From the NCBI GenBank assembly GCA_021234155.1, contig JAJEKV010000012.1, forward strand, positions 3,379,638-3,443,637: a stretch of 64,000 nt of DNA, read 5' to 3'. Source of the DNA: Isoetes taiwanensis (lineage: Eukaryota > Streptophyta > Lycopodiopsida > Isoetales > Isoetaceae). Of this stretch, positions 1-11,669 are shown in pieces. Position 1 is the stretch's first letter. Each line of letters begins with the position of its first letter. Below the pieces are notes generated by a model. It searched no databases and had not been told where the DNA came from. It saw only the letters and a list, made by a program, of their open reading frames with translations. The position numbers were made by a program, and so were the translations under genes.

Positions 1-165
1 ACAATTGTACCAGGCCTCATTCACCAAGCCTACATGGCTGCACATTGAGAGAATGCTAACAAACATAACTCTGTCTCGTTTCTGTTCTTGTTCTTCCTGT
101 TTGAAGATCTCTATAACCTTTTTCCAATATCTTGGCAAATGCTCACTTAGGGCATTGCAGAGGAC
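1..165 (-). pseudogene. PPR protein fragment (C-terminal repeats)
   Basis: Read on the minus strand, this encodes a degenerate pentatricopeptide repeat ending like the P/L repeats of plant organelle RNA-binding PPR proteins (pattern FVSILSMCSHVGLVNEAW, compare the usual FVSxLSACSHAGLVDEG). It is cut off by the window edge, so its extent is unknown. The same piece recurs in each unit of the tandem arrays near 9 kb and 56 kb. It lacks a start and the helical repeats expected upstream, so it is a remnant. PPR proteins as a family edit or stabilise organellar RNA; this fragment cannot. Confidence 0.6.
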
Positions 166-1250
166 TCTATAAGATTTTAAAAAACAGATCATGGCTAGAA
201 GATTTTAAAAAACAGTGCAAGCATTAGAAACATTGCCACACTTTGTATACAGAATTAGTGGAGAGCCTACCGCAATATCCATATCAAATCTCCCACGTAC
301 TGTCTCACAATGGAACCCCTTACCCTCTTCAAATGGAGCCAGTCCAGCATATGCATAAAAAATATCAGGCACAAGTATACTTATCTGGCTTCATACCAAA
401 GTCAATTGCATTTCCTTATAAAGGTTAACAAAATCAACAATGACTATCCTCATATTTTGGCTTTAGTATTATCTATAGATCTATTAATGATCGTAGGTGG
501 AATTACTTCAAGAATAAGCAAAGGTGAAATTACTTTAAGCGAGAACCAAAATGTTAGCACTGCTTTTCCAACAATATCACCATTTTTCCACCATTCACAT
601 GACAATAATATGCGGCAGCAGCCGCATGTTTGGTGCAACCGGGCATTTCAACCAAAGCGCTCAACAAATACAAATGGTGTACTGTGTCCAGCTCCCACTT
701 GCAACCGCTCGGGACCGATTGAATTCATCATACAGAAGAATCGCCTACCAAGATCAAGCAACCGCTTTAGCCGCTTTACAAAAATCACGGGGTAACCACC
801 GCCTATCATCGCTAAAAATATAATTAATGAAATTTTAGTATAGCGGCTGCCCACAACCGCCAAGCATTCCCATTCCCATGATCGCATTCCTATCTTGCAT
901 TCCTTCAAAAGCACGTACGGACGTAACCAAACCTTTTAACTGCATGTGTGAAACCAAATGAAGTGCCCCTTTATAATAATCATTCTCTGTAAACTGCAGA
1001 AATCATGGTGTTCTTGAAATAACTTCCTGTTTAGGCATTTTATTGACAGTTTGTACATGCTCTTTAGTTTGCCTGAAATATCAATTAAAGCGCCAAAAAC
1101 AATGCCCAATTCAAGGACACAGTGCAAGGTGCACAAATGTACCCGCTGTAATATATTTAGGCTTAGACCATATCTTCAGAATGGAATTGATGAACTCATT
1201 TACAAGTAACCATTCCTGGTAAATTTTAATAAAATAGTTGGAATGACATT
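166..1250 (+). other. Decayed remnant block, unrecognised
   Basis: Several short frames on the plus strand (about 243-830) recur almost unchanged at 57950-59218 and, partly, at 12916-13130. Frames switch within each copy, so no single open frame survives. One stretch near 600-780 reads like a Gly/Ser-rich protein (MFGATGHFNQ...), but I do not recognise the family. 936-1240 matches 13245-13545 closely. At about 1251 the block jumps into the middle of the F-box gene: the junction shares TTGT with both parents (13560 and 14690), consistent with a microhomology deletion. Confidence 0.45.
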
Positions 1251-1703
1251 GTGCTAAAATTTCAAGGACCTTGGTGCGGAAAGGCAAATCTTCAATTTTT
1301 GGATGTTTATGAGTGGAACGAGAAATTCGTTTTGGTAGCTACTTTGTTACTAAATGGCAAGATGAAATGGTTGCGCATATGGCATCGTGAGAAGGCTAGT
1401 GATTCCAGAAACTGGGTTCAAATAGCAAACCTAGACTCAGGGTCTGAAATGTGGCGAGATTTGATGGTGGATAGTGACTTAAATGGTATTCACATTGAGG
1501 GAAACATCTGTGGATGTTATGTGGTCTTCACTTGCTGGACCAATAGTCATTTACAATCAAGATATCTAGATGCCATTCCACCTATTGCCTTTGACCTTTC
1601 AAAGAATTGTTGGCAAATGATGGAGACCCGTTTATCTCTTCATTATGTTTACAACTTCACGTATAGGCCAAGATTTAAAGCTTTGTTAAATAAAAAAAGA
1701 TGA
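1251..1703 (+). pseudogene. F-box protein, C-terminal 150 codons only
   Basis: This frame equals the last 150 codons of the 592-codon F-box protein at 60124-61902. The F-box itself and about 440 upstream codons are missing because of the deletion at 1250/1251. The start codon of the open frame is an internal methionine of the parent, so it is not a real start. The 3' flank after the stop (1704-2259) is still collinear with the other copies. Confidence 0.75.
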
Positions 1704-2259
1704 CGATGTTATGACACTTAGGAATGCTATGTTGGATGCAACCTACACAATTTTTTGTTCTGGGAGCAGAAGCAATCTATATCCCAAGGTGTCATTTCTG
1801 ATATAAGATCTACACATTGGGTACAACCACTATATGTATCATAAATCTTTACTTTATGTGCCACTAGACCTACTTGATTTCCAATGATACTGTTATCATT
1901 GCCATGCCTATATTATTATGTGATGTATTTTTAACATTTTTGGCCTACTCTCTGGATCAATTCATTAGCCAAAGAGTGGGTTTTGTCATATCTGAAGATT
2001 TGATGGTTGTGGGTATGGCTTTTGGCATTGCACATTCTATTTGTATATTAAACCAAAAAATCAAAACAACATGTAAAAAGCATACAATGTTCTTTTGACT
2101 AATACAATTTAGCTTCTTCAACGGTTAATTCAATGGCTCATATCTTTATCCAAACATACAGACATTATCTTTTGGAGAGAGCATCTAATCATATCTCATG
2201 ATTGAAAAAAATTATTATCTTACTAGTTATGGTGCCTGCACAATTTGGCAACATGTAAA
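1704..2259. other. F-box gene 3' flank, copy A
   Basis: This is collinear with 15135-15688, 17321-17946 and 61903-62458. A 74-codon frame (1874-2098) is kept in three of the four copies but broken in the 17.5-kb copy; I treat it as non-coding. The stretch ends at the A of an AT dinucleotide where the Helitron entered. Confidence 0.55.
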
Positions 2260-3018
2260 TCTTCTTATTTAAAATGGGAGAGTGTTGGTTTATGTGCCCG
2301 AACGCCGCATGTGCAGACGCATGCGGCGTTCCCCGGCGTTCCCCCTCGCCCCTGCGGGACTATTTTGGTCGCATAGGTTTTTGCCGAGACATTTCCTCAC
2401 CGCCGGACTCGGCTATGGCTTCATTTCGAATTTTCTCCCTCCCTTCTGTACTTTCCTTTCCTCTGATGCAGACGGCAGCGGCCTGGGGTTGCTAGATGCT
2501 GCTCAATCTGGCCCAGCAGAGGCCTGCTCAACCTATTCGATTCAGGCCATTTCTGGCCTTGGATCCGGCAGTTCCTGGCTGCTTTAGCATGTGATTATAG
2601 CTGGGGCTGGACCATTAGGGGATTTAGGTCTCGAAATATCTACATTCTGAGATGCTGGATCCGGTTCAGGATAAAAGCATTCTAAAACTCGAGTCAAATA
2701 TCAATCTAGGAATTATGCCGCAAGCATTCCGGCCTTTACCAAGCTCGGAGTTAGAAACAGAGGTAAGCAGCCTTACATTCAAGTTCAAGCTTTCACGGCT
2801 GGAGATATTAAATACTTTGATGGTTAGATAGCACTGTATTTTCAGATTCTTACATTGGTTGAAACAAATAATATGATCTGTAATCCTGACTCACGTGTTC
2901 TATTTAAACACAGGCTATCGTATATCTGGCTTTCGTTTTCATGCTGGAACTGATGCCTCCAATTCATGTGCTCTTTGCCTGGCTGGGAAGTGCCTTTTCA
3001 ATTTCCAAGTTCAAAATG

Positions 3019-3285
3019 GAAGCATTTTGGCAATATAGTACCATTTCTGAGCCTTTATTATCGGACGAGGATGCTGATGTTGCAAGAGAAAGATGCTCAT
3101 TGTTCATCTGCTGCTTATTTCTTCTGTTTCTGGCAGTCATTTACTAAAATCTTGTGTGTTTTGTTGCACTTCATGTTGAGAAAAATTGCTGCATTTTGCA
3201 GGTTTATGTTGGAAGTGGGCCAACCGGCTAAAGCTGCAGTTCAGTCATTGACATTTGCCATAGATGTCGGAGAATGTTTTTTCAT
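3019..3285 (+). pseudogene. Captured ABCA-type transporter exon fragments
   Basis: Two exon-like stretches lie inside the Helitron. The first (3019-3108) reads ...STISEPLLSDEDADVARER, like the linker before the second nucleotide-binding domain in plant full-length ABCA proteins. The second (about 3205-3285), after a TTTTGCAG acceptor, reads GQPAKAAVQSLTFAIDVGECF, which matches the strand just before the Walker A loop (family pattern xxAVxSLTFxxxxGECFGFLGTNGAGKTT). The Walker A motif is absent because similarity stops after GECF. The exon/intron-like spacing suggests capture of genomic DNA rather than cDNA. The family assignment is from memory of the pattern and is moderately sure. Confidence 0.5.
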
Positions 3286-3587
3286 GCAGTTCCTTGACAA
3301 TTCTTCTTTCTGTAACAAAATACCCATCTGCATTTTACATGCAAACGCTCTGATACTATCTTCTTTGCAACTGGCATGGTCTGTTCTACAGCAGCAAGGG
3401 AGTTGCTCCATTCAGTTCAAAGTAGCAGAGCATCACAGTCAAGCGTGAGCCCATTTGCTATTGTACTCTTGCATTTTCTAATTTATTTATGATGTTATTG
3501 GATTGCACAATATCTCACCATGCTTAGGACGGTCTGTTTTTAAAACATATGCTTTAGGGCAAATTGTTGAGGTCCGAATCTTCTGCT

Positions 3588-3797
3588 TTATCTCAGATAT
3601 ATTTGTGATATTATCTGTAATAATTTATAAATAGGCATGAAATAGAGCGATAACTCTCCCATTTCGCTATTGCAAGGCGGCATCTGGTTCAGGGTTTCTG
3701 CGTCTACTATCTCAAATTCTACTTCTGATTCTTCTGGCGGAACCAGTCCTTCTGGAACAGGGTTATGTTGAAACCAGATTTTGCTTTTGCATTGCAT
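3588..3797 (-). other. Exon-like frame inside Helitron, unrecognised
   Basis: A 69-codon minus-strand frame, rich in Glu and Pro in the middle (PEGLVPPEESEVEFEIVDAE), looks like real protein but belongs to no family I recognise. It runs opposite to the ABCA fragments, so it may come from a second captured gene. There is no recognisable start or splice context that fixes its ends. Confidence 0.3.
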
Positions 3798-4578
3798 TGT
3801 TAGATTTTATTTTTGTTGAGAATGGAATATCTCACATGAGCATATATATCTCAGGTTGTATGTCTAATTTGATGAGTACATATCTTCTGTCTGGCACGGG
3901 CATGCTTCTCCTACAATGAACAGGAATATCTAGAAGAAGATGAGATGGTTGGCTTAGATACTAGGGCATTCAATCGAGCATACTGCTTAGGGGAAGTCTC
4001 TGATCATCAACTCCGTCTATCACGCAGTTTATAAATTCATATTATGTGCATGCAGATTTGCTAATGGTTTTGTTTTCATGCTGCTTCAAGAAGTTCTAAT
4101 GTACCTGTTTCATGCTGTAATGGTGCCTGCCTTTTCCAAGTTATACGTTGCCGTCTTTCCACATTGCCGTCTTTTCCAAAGGAACCCTCAGTAAGACAAG
4201 CCCCCTTTACTTGGAACAAATTTGAATGCATGTAGAACATTGCTTTGACAACGACCTGGTATTCATGCTGTAGTTGTATACCATGTTTCCATAGTTTAGT
4301 TGAACAATGGGCAAAGGAGGTGAAAAGCAAACTAGCTGCAAATCTCAGTATTTATATGTATCACATGTATCACGACTCGAAGAGGTGGAAATTTGACCTG
4401 ACGCTTCTAGCTTCTTATCTCCGCTGTACTTATCTGAATTTCGTTCATCTTTCTCTGAAACAGGATTAAGGATTAGAGACCCAAAGAATCGGGCAAAATA
4501 TGATATTGTAATTACATTCCAACCAGTTTAGAAATTCCTGTTTTCTGAAAATTATCTGAACTTTTTGTTGTACCTTCA

Positions 4579-4720
4579 GGTTATTTATCACGAATGCTGT
4601 ATGCTGCTCTAGGAAGTGATTTCAGTAAAGCAACTAGACATGGAGCTGATTTTGCAGAGCAGTTTTGCCCTCCCTTAAGTGTAAATTGGTGGCTAGCTGT
4701 GCTTGGCAAATCCTACACTG
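4579..4720 (+). other. Exon-like frame inside Helitron, unrecognised
   Basis: After a TACCTTCAG acceptor-like site, one frame reads LSRMLYAALGSDFSKATR followed by GADFAEQFCPPLSVNWW, then reaches GTAAGCA, a good donor sequence. This suggests a captured internal exon of about 140 bp. I do not recognise the parent gene. The rest of 3800-6178 has no convincing coding signal. Confidence 0.3.
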
Positions 4721-6178
4721 TAAGCACTGATTGTCAAAACTTCTTTCTTCTCATTACATGGTAGCCATGATACGTGAGCAGATGGCATATACTAGATTTG
4801 CCTATGCTTTTCCTAGCACAGAGTGTTATAGCAGAAGAGCACGTTGTTTACGATGTTGCATGTCAGAAAGCTATTGCAAATTTTAAAATGGGTTTTGCTT
4901 TTTAAGATTCAAATCTTTAGCATTACTCATTATTTGAGAGGGTAAACGTCCTAAACAGTGATAACCGGACGACATCAACATCCCATCAAGTAATGAAAAT
5001 CCCATCAAGTAATGATACAGGTCTGTATTTTTCTTTACTTTGGAATCCCAACTACTTTTTCTCTAACCAAAATTAGGTTATGAGCAAATTATATTTCTTT
5101 TTTGCAGGAACTAAGCCTAACAAAGAATAAGGCATTGGTAGTTTTTTCATTTTACTTGGCTTTTCAAAATACAGGTCATTTTGCATGCTCGGGATATATT
5201 TAGGACAATTATGAGACTTCAGGTCAAACAAAACAACAAGACATGAGAAAAGGTATTACACCCAATGTCAAGAAACTAAAGGCCTTCAATCTGAGGAGAT
5301 GTTCATGGAAGAACAGTTTACTGTTATTTTCTAATGTAGGATCCTGTTTAATCTCCAGATGTTTGCTTGCAGCAAATTTGCTACATGGGTTACCAAATTT
5401 GCCTAGACCTGTGCAATCATTGTGAACCATTATATATGATCTACTGGTGGTGAGATTTTATTAAGCAGGGAGTGGCTTTAACTTCAACAAAGAGATCGCA
5501 TAAAATAAGAGCCCAATCACTGCAATCCCCTTTCCACTGCATTCATTATAGTTCCTAATGCATTTCAATAAATTGTTGAAACACGTATTAAGATGGTTCT
5601 TTAATAGTTAAGACTATTTTGGGAACAATCATGCTCTCTCTCTTTCTATTCTTCTTGATCTTTGTTAATGTTACACAATGAATGTATTACATCTCCAATG
5701 AATGTACATCATCTCCAACATCCATGTTTGACAATAGGACATTCCTTTCTCCTTAACATTTGTACATTGTTATGCCATTTCAAAACCAAAATTTAATGTA
5801 ATATATTGTATTTATGACTACCATTTCAAGTTCTAGGCAATTTCCAAGTATGCAATATCCAGTTTTTCAATGTACTCCAGTTGAATATGTATTATTTTTG
5901 TTGTTCCATAAAATCATAAACCATCTTATACATTAGGGTTTAAGATATCATGATTATGTGTCTAAGTAAATTACGACTGTTAAAGATGGAGTGACTTACC
6001 AAGTTCTATATTGCTTAGAGACCCTGACACTCCATTACATCTACATACACGATTACATCTCATCTACAACCCTTCGCACTTGGCACTCTATTACATCTAT
6101 AGGCATAATTCATTTCATAGCTCTTTATTGCATCTATAAAGTCCATTACGTCTAGCCATTCCACACGTCCAGGACTAA

Positions 6179-6208
6179 TGCCCGGCATCGCCGGGCACAC
6201 GTTTCTAG
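6179..6208 (+). repeat. Helitron 3' terminal hairpin and CTAG end
   Basis: TGCCCGGC (6179-6186), loop ATC, GCCGGGCA (6190-6197), a 7-base spacer, then CTAG (6205-6208). The 3' hairpin is the expected termination signal for rolling-circle transposition. Confidence 0.9.
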
Positions 6209-6449
6209 TGTTGGTAATAACAGTAGAGTACAACAATCTTAAAGGATCCAACAAACTCTTGAATATGGACTTATTAATTTGGGGCAAACATATGCTTGAA
6301 CGTGGAAGGATGATGCATATTTTCGATCTTCATTCACATTAAGTTGTTTTGCTTTCATTTGTCTAGCTCCTCTTCCAAATCGTTGTCCCAAATCATGAGA
6401 GAGGGATTGAGGCATTTGAGTATCATAGGCAAGTGCGCCATAATGGAAG
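6209..6449. repeat. F-box 3' flank resumed, with chimeric junction
   Basis: The paralogous sequence resumes at the T after the Helitron and matches 15689-15934. It contains the same join between the 3' flank and the F-box N-terminal coding region (AAATCATGAGAGAGGG near 6391-6405) as the 15.9-kb copy. It then diverges at GTGCGC (6449), so only about 50 bp of F-box coding sequence is left. Confidence 0.7.
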
Positions 6450-7453
6450 TTTTGAATTGTTCTTATAAAATATTTCTTTATTGAGCTTAAAGGATATAAT
6501 TTATATGAAGTTTTAAAATGTTCATAGCGATCGTCTTGCATTTATCATGTAGGTATGATAGCCTCGCAATACAAGACACGAAGTTGGCACACAAATTCAT
6601 CTATTTAGTTCTCGTTGGAGCTCTTGCACTTTGTTTAGAGTGACGTCCACTCTTGGATACCATGGAACTTTCTCATTCCATAATGCATATTTTCAATTAT
6701 GATTATTAAAGTTTACATTTGTCGATGATTTCTCGTAGACGGACATCAGTGATGCCTTTAGGATAACAGTCAAGGTTCTATATGGATACATCATCTATTA
6801 GACATTCCTGCAAATGGGGGATTATTCAGGTCAATGCTTCTCATATTAAGTGCATTGTTGGTAGGGAAAGGTAAGGTATCTTTTGAGATAATCACAACAT
6901 AAAGCGCATTGCTGGTGGGGAAAAATAAGGCCAAATTGGCATATAGTTGAGAAAATTGTTATGCAATTTGGCTATTTTATTTCACACTTTAGATGGAGAT
7001 AAGCTGTTTTTGGCCATAAATAAATGTGTTGTAACAATCCATTCTGTAGCATCGTATACAACATTTTCCTAACTTTGCATACATGCATTTTATTAACTTG
7101 ATTAACTTTATGCATGAAAACGTTGCACACACCAGATACAATTCCATGCAACTTGATGGTGAATGTTTAGGATTTGCTGATTTCATTTTGAACGACAAAA
7201 GTTGAAAGGATAGGCAAGCTTGCATATTCTACTTTCAATCACCGCATCTTTCCCTCAAAATATAGTTATTAATCAAAATCACGAATAAGCGTGAAAAGCA
7301 ATTCAAAGAAAATAAAAATGACATTACAACTTCATTACAACATAAAATGTAAAAAATGAAAATTTTTTGTGCTTATAGACTATGCCAAATACCTCCACCT
7401 TACATCAGCATCACACAATACAATCATAAACTATTTGTTCTCCCCTCCAAAGA
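6450..7453. other. No gene seen
   Basis: AT-rich spacer between two duplicated blocks. Short minus-strand frames (for example 6989-7225) show no family similarity I can recognise. It has no counterpart elsewhere in the window. Confidence 0.4.
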
Positions 7454-8365
7454 TAGAAGAAAGATCTTTTATGTGCCTCCTTGATAGCAACTTTCACAAG
7501 CATGTGCTCTGTTAAATTCAGAATAGTTATATTAAGAAAAGGGTGCATCGAGAAAATACCATCTTTTAATGAAATACTCCCTCAGATGCTCCGAATAAGT
7601 CACATGCAAAAGAGTTCTTTCTGTAGTATTTGCAAGGGATAAAATTTCTCAACAATAAATGAATAAATCACTCTACACTATTCATGCTAAACTTTAACTG
7701 AATAGATGATGTCATACCATATAAGTATAACAGTAAATCAAAGCCATTAAGGGCCTTCTGTATTATGAATTGCCATTTAGACTTTATACAACTTTACATT
7801 TTATGAAGCCGCCAAGGTTAAAGCAGGTCGTTGCTCGTGATCCGGGATCATCTAATGAATGCTATAAATAGCCCCTTATCCGATCATTCAAAAACTGAAT
7901 GGGCCTAAGGATTCCATCTTCCTAAAAAACCTTTTTCAGAACTTAGAATCTGTGTATACAATAGGGACACATGAATCGACTTTTCAGAATTTACACCTCA
8001 CATCCTTTAATTGAAACAAACCCGAGGACATAATGCATCTATCTTCCACAAAACAAGGCAAGAAGCAGCACAAATAACAAAAGATTCATTTTGAATATTT
8101 CAAGATTTTCAGACTCAATAACATGATTATGCATGTCTAAGGGCCATGAGCGTAAGCAAGGGAATGATGATCTGGCCTAACTTTTGTGGGTGTGAGCCAG
8201 TGAAAAGAATATGAATGGCCAATCCAAGATAAGAAACTTTATTTTTTACATGAGTGGTTCTGAGAGCATGAGCATGCTTACATGTCTCTAGCTGTCCATT
8301 GGTGCTTGTGGTAATATATAGTATACCTCTTTGTGAAATAGAAGGCAAGGGCAATTAGCGAAGCA
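7454..8365. repeat. Duplicated spacer block (left copy)
   Basis: Near-identical to 54854-55768, in the same orientation and again directly upstream of a tandem array. A 75-codon minus-strand frame at 8127-8354 is kept in both copies (longer at 55530-55790) with hydrophobic stretches, but no family is recognised and its conservation may only reflect recent duplication. Confidence 0.6.
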
Positions 8366-8989
8366 ATGGATCCCCAAATGCCTGCAACGGTTGAAAACTG
8401 ACGCTCTAAGACTCATTAGAGCAACTGCTCCCAAGAGCAAGGGTTATATCAGCACTATAGTGGCTAAGAATATGGCAAGCGACTTCCGTGCATATTTGTC
8501 ACACCATGAGGTGGAGGAACAAACCAAAGAAAAATATCTATTACAAAAGAAATAGCTAGGGTTTTGAAATAGCTCCTTGCCATGGGTGTGGTGCTGGAAC
8601 ATGCTTTTCTGATGGTGTCAGAATTGGTATAGCAGCTTCCTCAACTGAAGTGACGGCGCTCTGCAAATCATTTTTCACAAGACTGAAGTTGCAACACAAA
8701 AGCCCATCGATTATGCATTGCTGGATATAGGTAATGCACAATTTGAATGGAGAACCAGGTTTTAATGCCTAGAGAAAAAGTCGAGTTAATGACCTATCTT
8801 AGAATGGATTTTAAAGCTGCAGAGCTGAGCAAAGCATTTAATTCAAAAGAAAGCAAAAGGATATGAGCTTTTAATCTTAATATCAACAGGAATGATAATC
8901 AAAGAAATCAGGAGAGAGTTACGGACGATAGATAAGACCATGACATTGACACAGAAATATGGTTTCCTAAGGTTTTTCGTTTTCCAGGT

Positions 8990-9375
8990 TACTAGGCATT
9001 GAATGGTTATCAGTTCTTGCTTCACTTAGGAATGGTTCGTTGTCCCAATTATCACCAGCTACATAAATATTTGCCAGCACCACATGGACAGACGCTTTTT
9101 CTAGATCCAACTGTCTAATGCACTCGGCAGCCAAATTGTATAGAATTTATTGTTTCATACATGGCAAGCACCAAGAAAGGTTGTCCATACATGGGTAATG
9201 CATCTGGAAGATGACGTCATCTGCACCAGGCCTCATTCACCAAGCCTACATGGCTGCACATTGAGAGAATGCTAACAAACATAACTCTGTCTCGTTTCTG
9301 TTCTTGTTCTTTCTGTTGCAACATATGTTTGAAGGTCTCTATAACCTTTTTCCAATATCTTGTGCAAATGCTCAC
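8990..9375 (-). pseudogene. PPR E-domain remnant, array unit 1
   Basis: The minus strand reads a PPR repeat followed by an E-type ending: AAECIRQLDLEKASVHVV then LANIYVAGDNWD, matching the post-repeat E motif of plant PPR editing factors. It has no upstream repeats and no DYW deaminase. A short deletion around 9226 removes part of the repeat present in the other units. Confidence 0.55.
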
Positions 9376-9400
9376 TTAGGGCATTGCAGAGGACTCTATC

Positions 9401-9933
9401 ATGGCTAGAATATTTTTAAAAACAGTGCATGCATTAGAAACATTGCCACACTTTGAATACGTGAATTACTGGAGTGTCTACCGCAATATCCATATCAAAT
9501 CTCTCACGTACTGTCTCCAAATGGATCCCCAAATGCCTGCAACGATTGGAATTTTAGTAGGAACTGACGCTCTAAGACTCATTAGAGCAACTGCTCCCAA
9601 AAGCAAGGGTTATATCAGCACTATAGTGGCTAAGAATATGGCAAGCGACTGCCATGCATATTTGTCACGCTATGAGGTGGAGGAACAAACCAAAGAGAAA
9701 TACCTATTACAAAAGAAATGGCCAGGGTTTTGAAATAGCTCCTTACCATGGGTGTGGTGCTGGAACATGCTTTTCTGATGGTGTCAGAATTAGTATAGCA
9801 GCTTCCCCAACTGAAGTGAATGTCGCTCTGCAAATCATTTTTCACGAGACTGAAGTTGCAACACAAAAGCCCATCGATTATGCATTGCTGGATATAGGTG
9901 ATACACAATTTGAATGGAGAACCAGGTTTTAAT
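9401..9933 (+). other. Unrecognised protein remnant, array unit 2
   Basis: A 110-codon frame (TIGILVGTDALRLIRATAPK ...) continues in another frame (GFEIAPYHGCGAGTCFSDGV ... IDYALLDIGDTQFEWRTRF) with a one-step shift near 9730. The composition and continuity look like a real protein of which only an internal part is left. I do not recognise the family. Nearly identical copies occur at 10479 and 11670 and around 56900. Confidence 0.4.
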
Positions 9934-10009
9934 GCCTAGAGAAAAAGTCGAGTTAATGACCTATTTTAGAATGGATTTTAAAGCTGCAGAGCTGAGCAAA
10001 GCATTTAAC

Positions 10010-10453
10010 CCAATGGTTTCCTAAGGTTTTTCGTTTTCCAGGTTACTAGGCATTGAATGGTTATCAGTTCTTGCTTCACTTAGGAATGGTTCGTTGTCCC
10101 AATTATCACCAGCTACATAAATATTTGCCAATACCACATGGACAGCACCACATGGACAGAAGCTTTTTCTAGATCCAACTGCCTAATGCACTTGGCAGCC
10201 AAATTGTATAGAATTTATTGTTTCATACATGGCAGGCACCAAGAAAGGTTGTCCATACATGGGTAATGCATCTGGAAGATGACGTCATCTGCCTACAATT
10301 GTACCAGGCCTCATTCACCAAGCCTACATGGCTGCACATTGAGAGAAATCTAACAAACATAACTCTGTCTCGTTTCTGTTCTTGTTCTTTCTGTTGCAAC
10401 ATATGTTTGAAGGTCTCTATAACCTTTTTCCAATATCTTGTGCAAATGCTCAC
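10010..10453 (-). pseudogene. PPR E-domain remnant, array unit 2
   Basis: Same PPR repeat plus E motif as in unit 1, here with the repeat FVRFLSMCSHVGLVNEAW (10223-10453) followed by VWTTFLGACHV, the usual E-motif opening. The coding sense is then lost by frame changes. The 113-bp deletion of this unit lies at its downstream edge. Confidence 0.55.
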
Positions 10454-10478
10454 TTAGGGCATTGCAGAGGACTCTATC

Positions 10479-11011
10479 ATGGCTAGAATATTTTTAAAAA
10501 CAGTGCATGCATTAGAAACATTGCCACACTTTGAATACGTGAATTACTGGAGTGTCTACCGCAATATCCATATCAAATCTCTCACGTACTGTCTCCAAAT
10601 GGATCCCCAAATGCCTGCAACGATTGGAATTTTAGTAGGAACTGACGCTCTAAGACTCATTAGAGCAACTGCTCCCAAAAGCAAGGGTTATATCAGCACT
10701 ATAGTGGCTAAGAATATGGCAAGCGACTGCCATGCATATTTGTCACGCTATGAGGTGGAGGAACAAACCAAAGAGAAATACCTATTACAAAAGAAATGGC
10801 CAGGGTTTTGAAATAGCTCCTTACCATGGGTGTGGTGCTGGAACATGCTTTTCTGATGGTGTCAGAATTAGTATAGCAGCTTCCCCAACTGAAGTGAATG
10901 TCGCTCTGCAAATCATTTTTCACGAGACTGAAGTTGCAACACAAAAGCCCATCGATTATGCATTGCTGGATATAGGTGATACACAATTTGAATGGAGAAC
11001 CAGGTTTTAAT
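10479..11011 (+). other. Unrecognised protein remnant, array unit 3
   Basis: The two frames match those of the 9401 copy at every residue. Beyond 11011 the plus strand still reads like protein in a shifted frame (RMDFKAAELSKAFN). Confidence 0.4.
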
Positions 11012-11234
11012 GCCTAGAGAAAAAGTCGAGTTAATGACCTATTTTAGAATGGATTTTAAAGCTGCAGAGCTGAGCAAAGCATTTAACCCAAAAGAAAGCA
11101 AAAGGATATGAGCTTCTAACCTTGATATCAACAGGAATGATATTCAAAGAAATCAGGAGAGAGTTTAGGACAATAGATATGACCATGACATTGACACAGA
11201 AATATGGTTTCCTAAGGTTTTTCGTTTTCCAGGT

Positions 11235-11644
11235 TACTAGGCATTGAAAGGTTATCAGTTCTTGCTTCACTTAGGAATGGTTCGTTGTCCCAATTATCAC
11301 CAGCTACATAAATATTTGCCAATACGACATGGACAGCACCACATGGACAGAAGCTTTTTCTAGATCCAACTGCCTAATGCACTTGGCAGCCAAATTGTAT
11401 AGAATTTATTGTTTCATACATGGCAGGCACCAAGAAAGGTTGTCCATACATGGGTAATGCATCTGGAAGATGACGTCATCTGCCTACAATTGTACCAGGC
11501 CTCATTCACCAAGCCTACATGGCTGCACATTGAGAGAATGCTAACAAACATAACTCTGTCTCGTTTCTGTTCTTGTTCTTTCTGTTGCAACATATGTTTG
11601 AAGGTCTCTATAACCTTTTTCCAATATCTTGTGCAAATGCTCAC
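11235..11644 (-). pseudogene. PPR E-domain remnant, array unit 3
   Basis: Same remnant as the other units; the repeat reads FVSILSMCSHVGLVNEAW. It is open for 76 codons (11414-11644), then degenerate. Confidence 0.55.
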
Positions 11645-11669
11645 TTAGGGCATTGCAGAGGACTCTATC

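Larger units (their letters stand above)
2260..6208 (+). mobile_element. Non-autonomous Helitron, 3949 bp
   Basis: The element begins TCTTCTTATTT and ends in CTAG, preceded 7 bp upstream by a perfect 8-bp-stem hairpin (6179-6197). It lies exactly between A (2259) and T (6209) with no target-site duplication. Removing it restores the sequence ACATGTAAA|TGTTGGTAATAA, which is found uninterrupted at 15688/15689 and 17946/17947, and with one change at 62458/62459. These are the defining features of Helitron rolling-circle transposons. No Rep/helicase reading frame is visible, so it depends on another element for movement. It carries gene fragments, including ABCA-like exons at 3019-3285. Confidence 0.9.

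Noticed and set aside
1874-2098. 74-codon frame conserved after each F-box gene (also 15303, 62073)
   Set aside because: The copies are too recent for conservation to mean selection, and the 17.5-kb copy is frame-broken.
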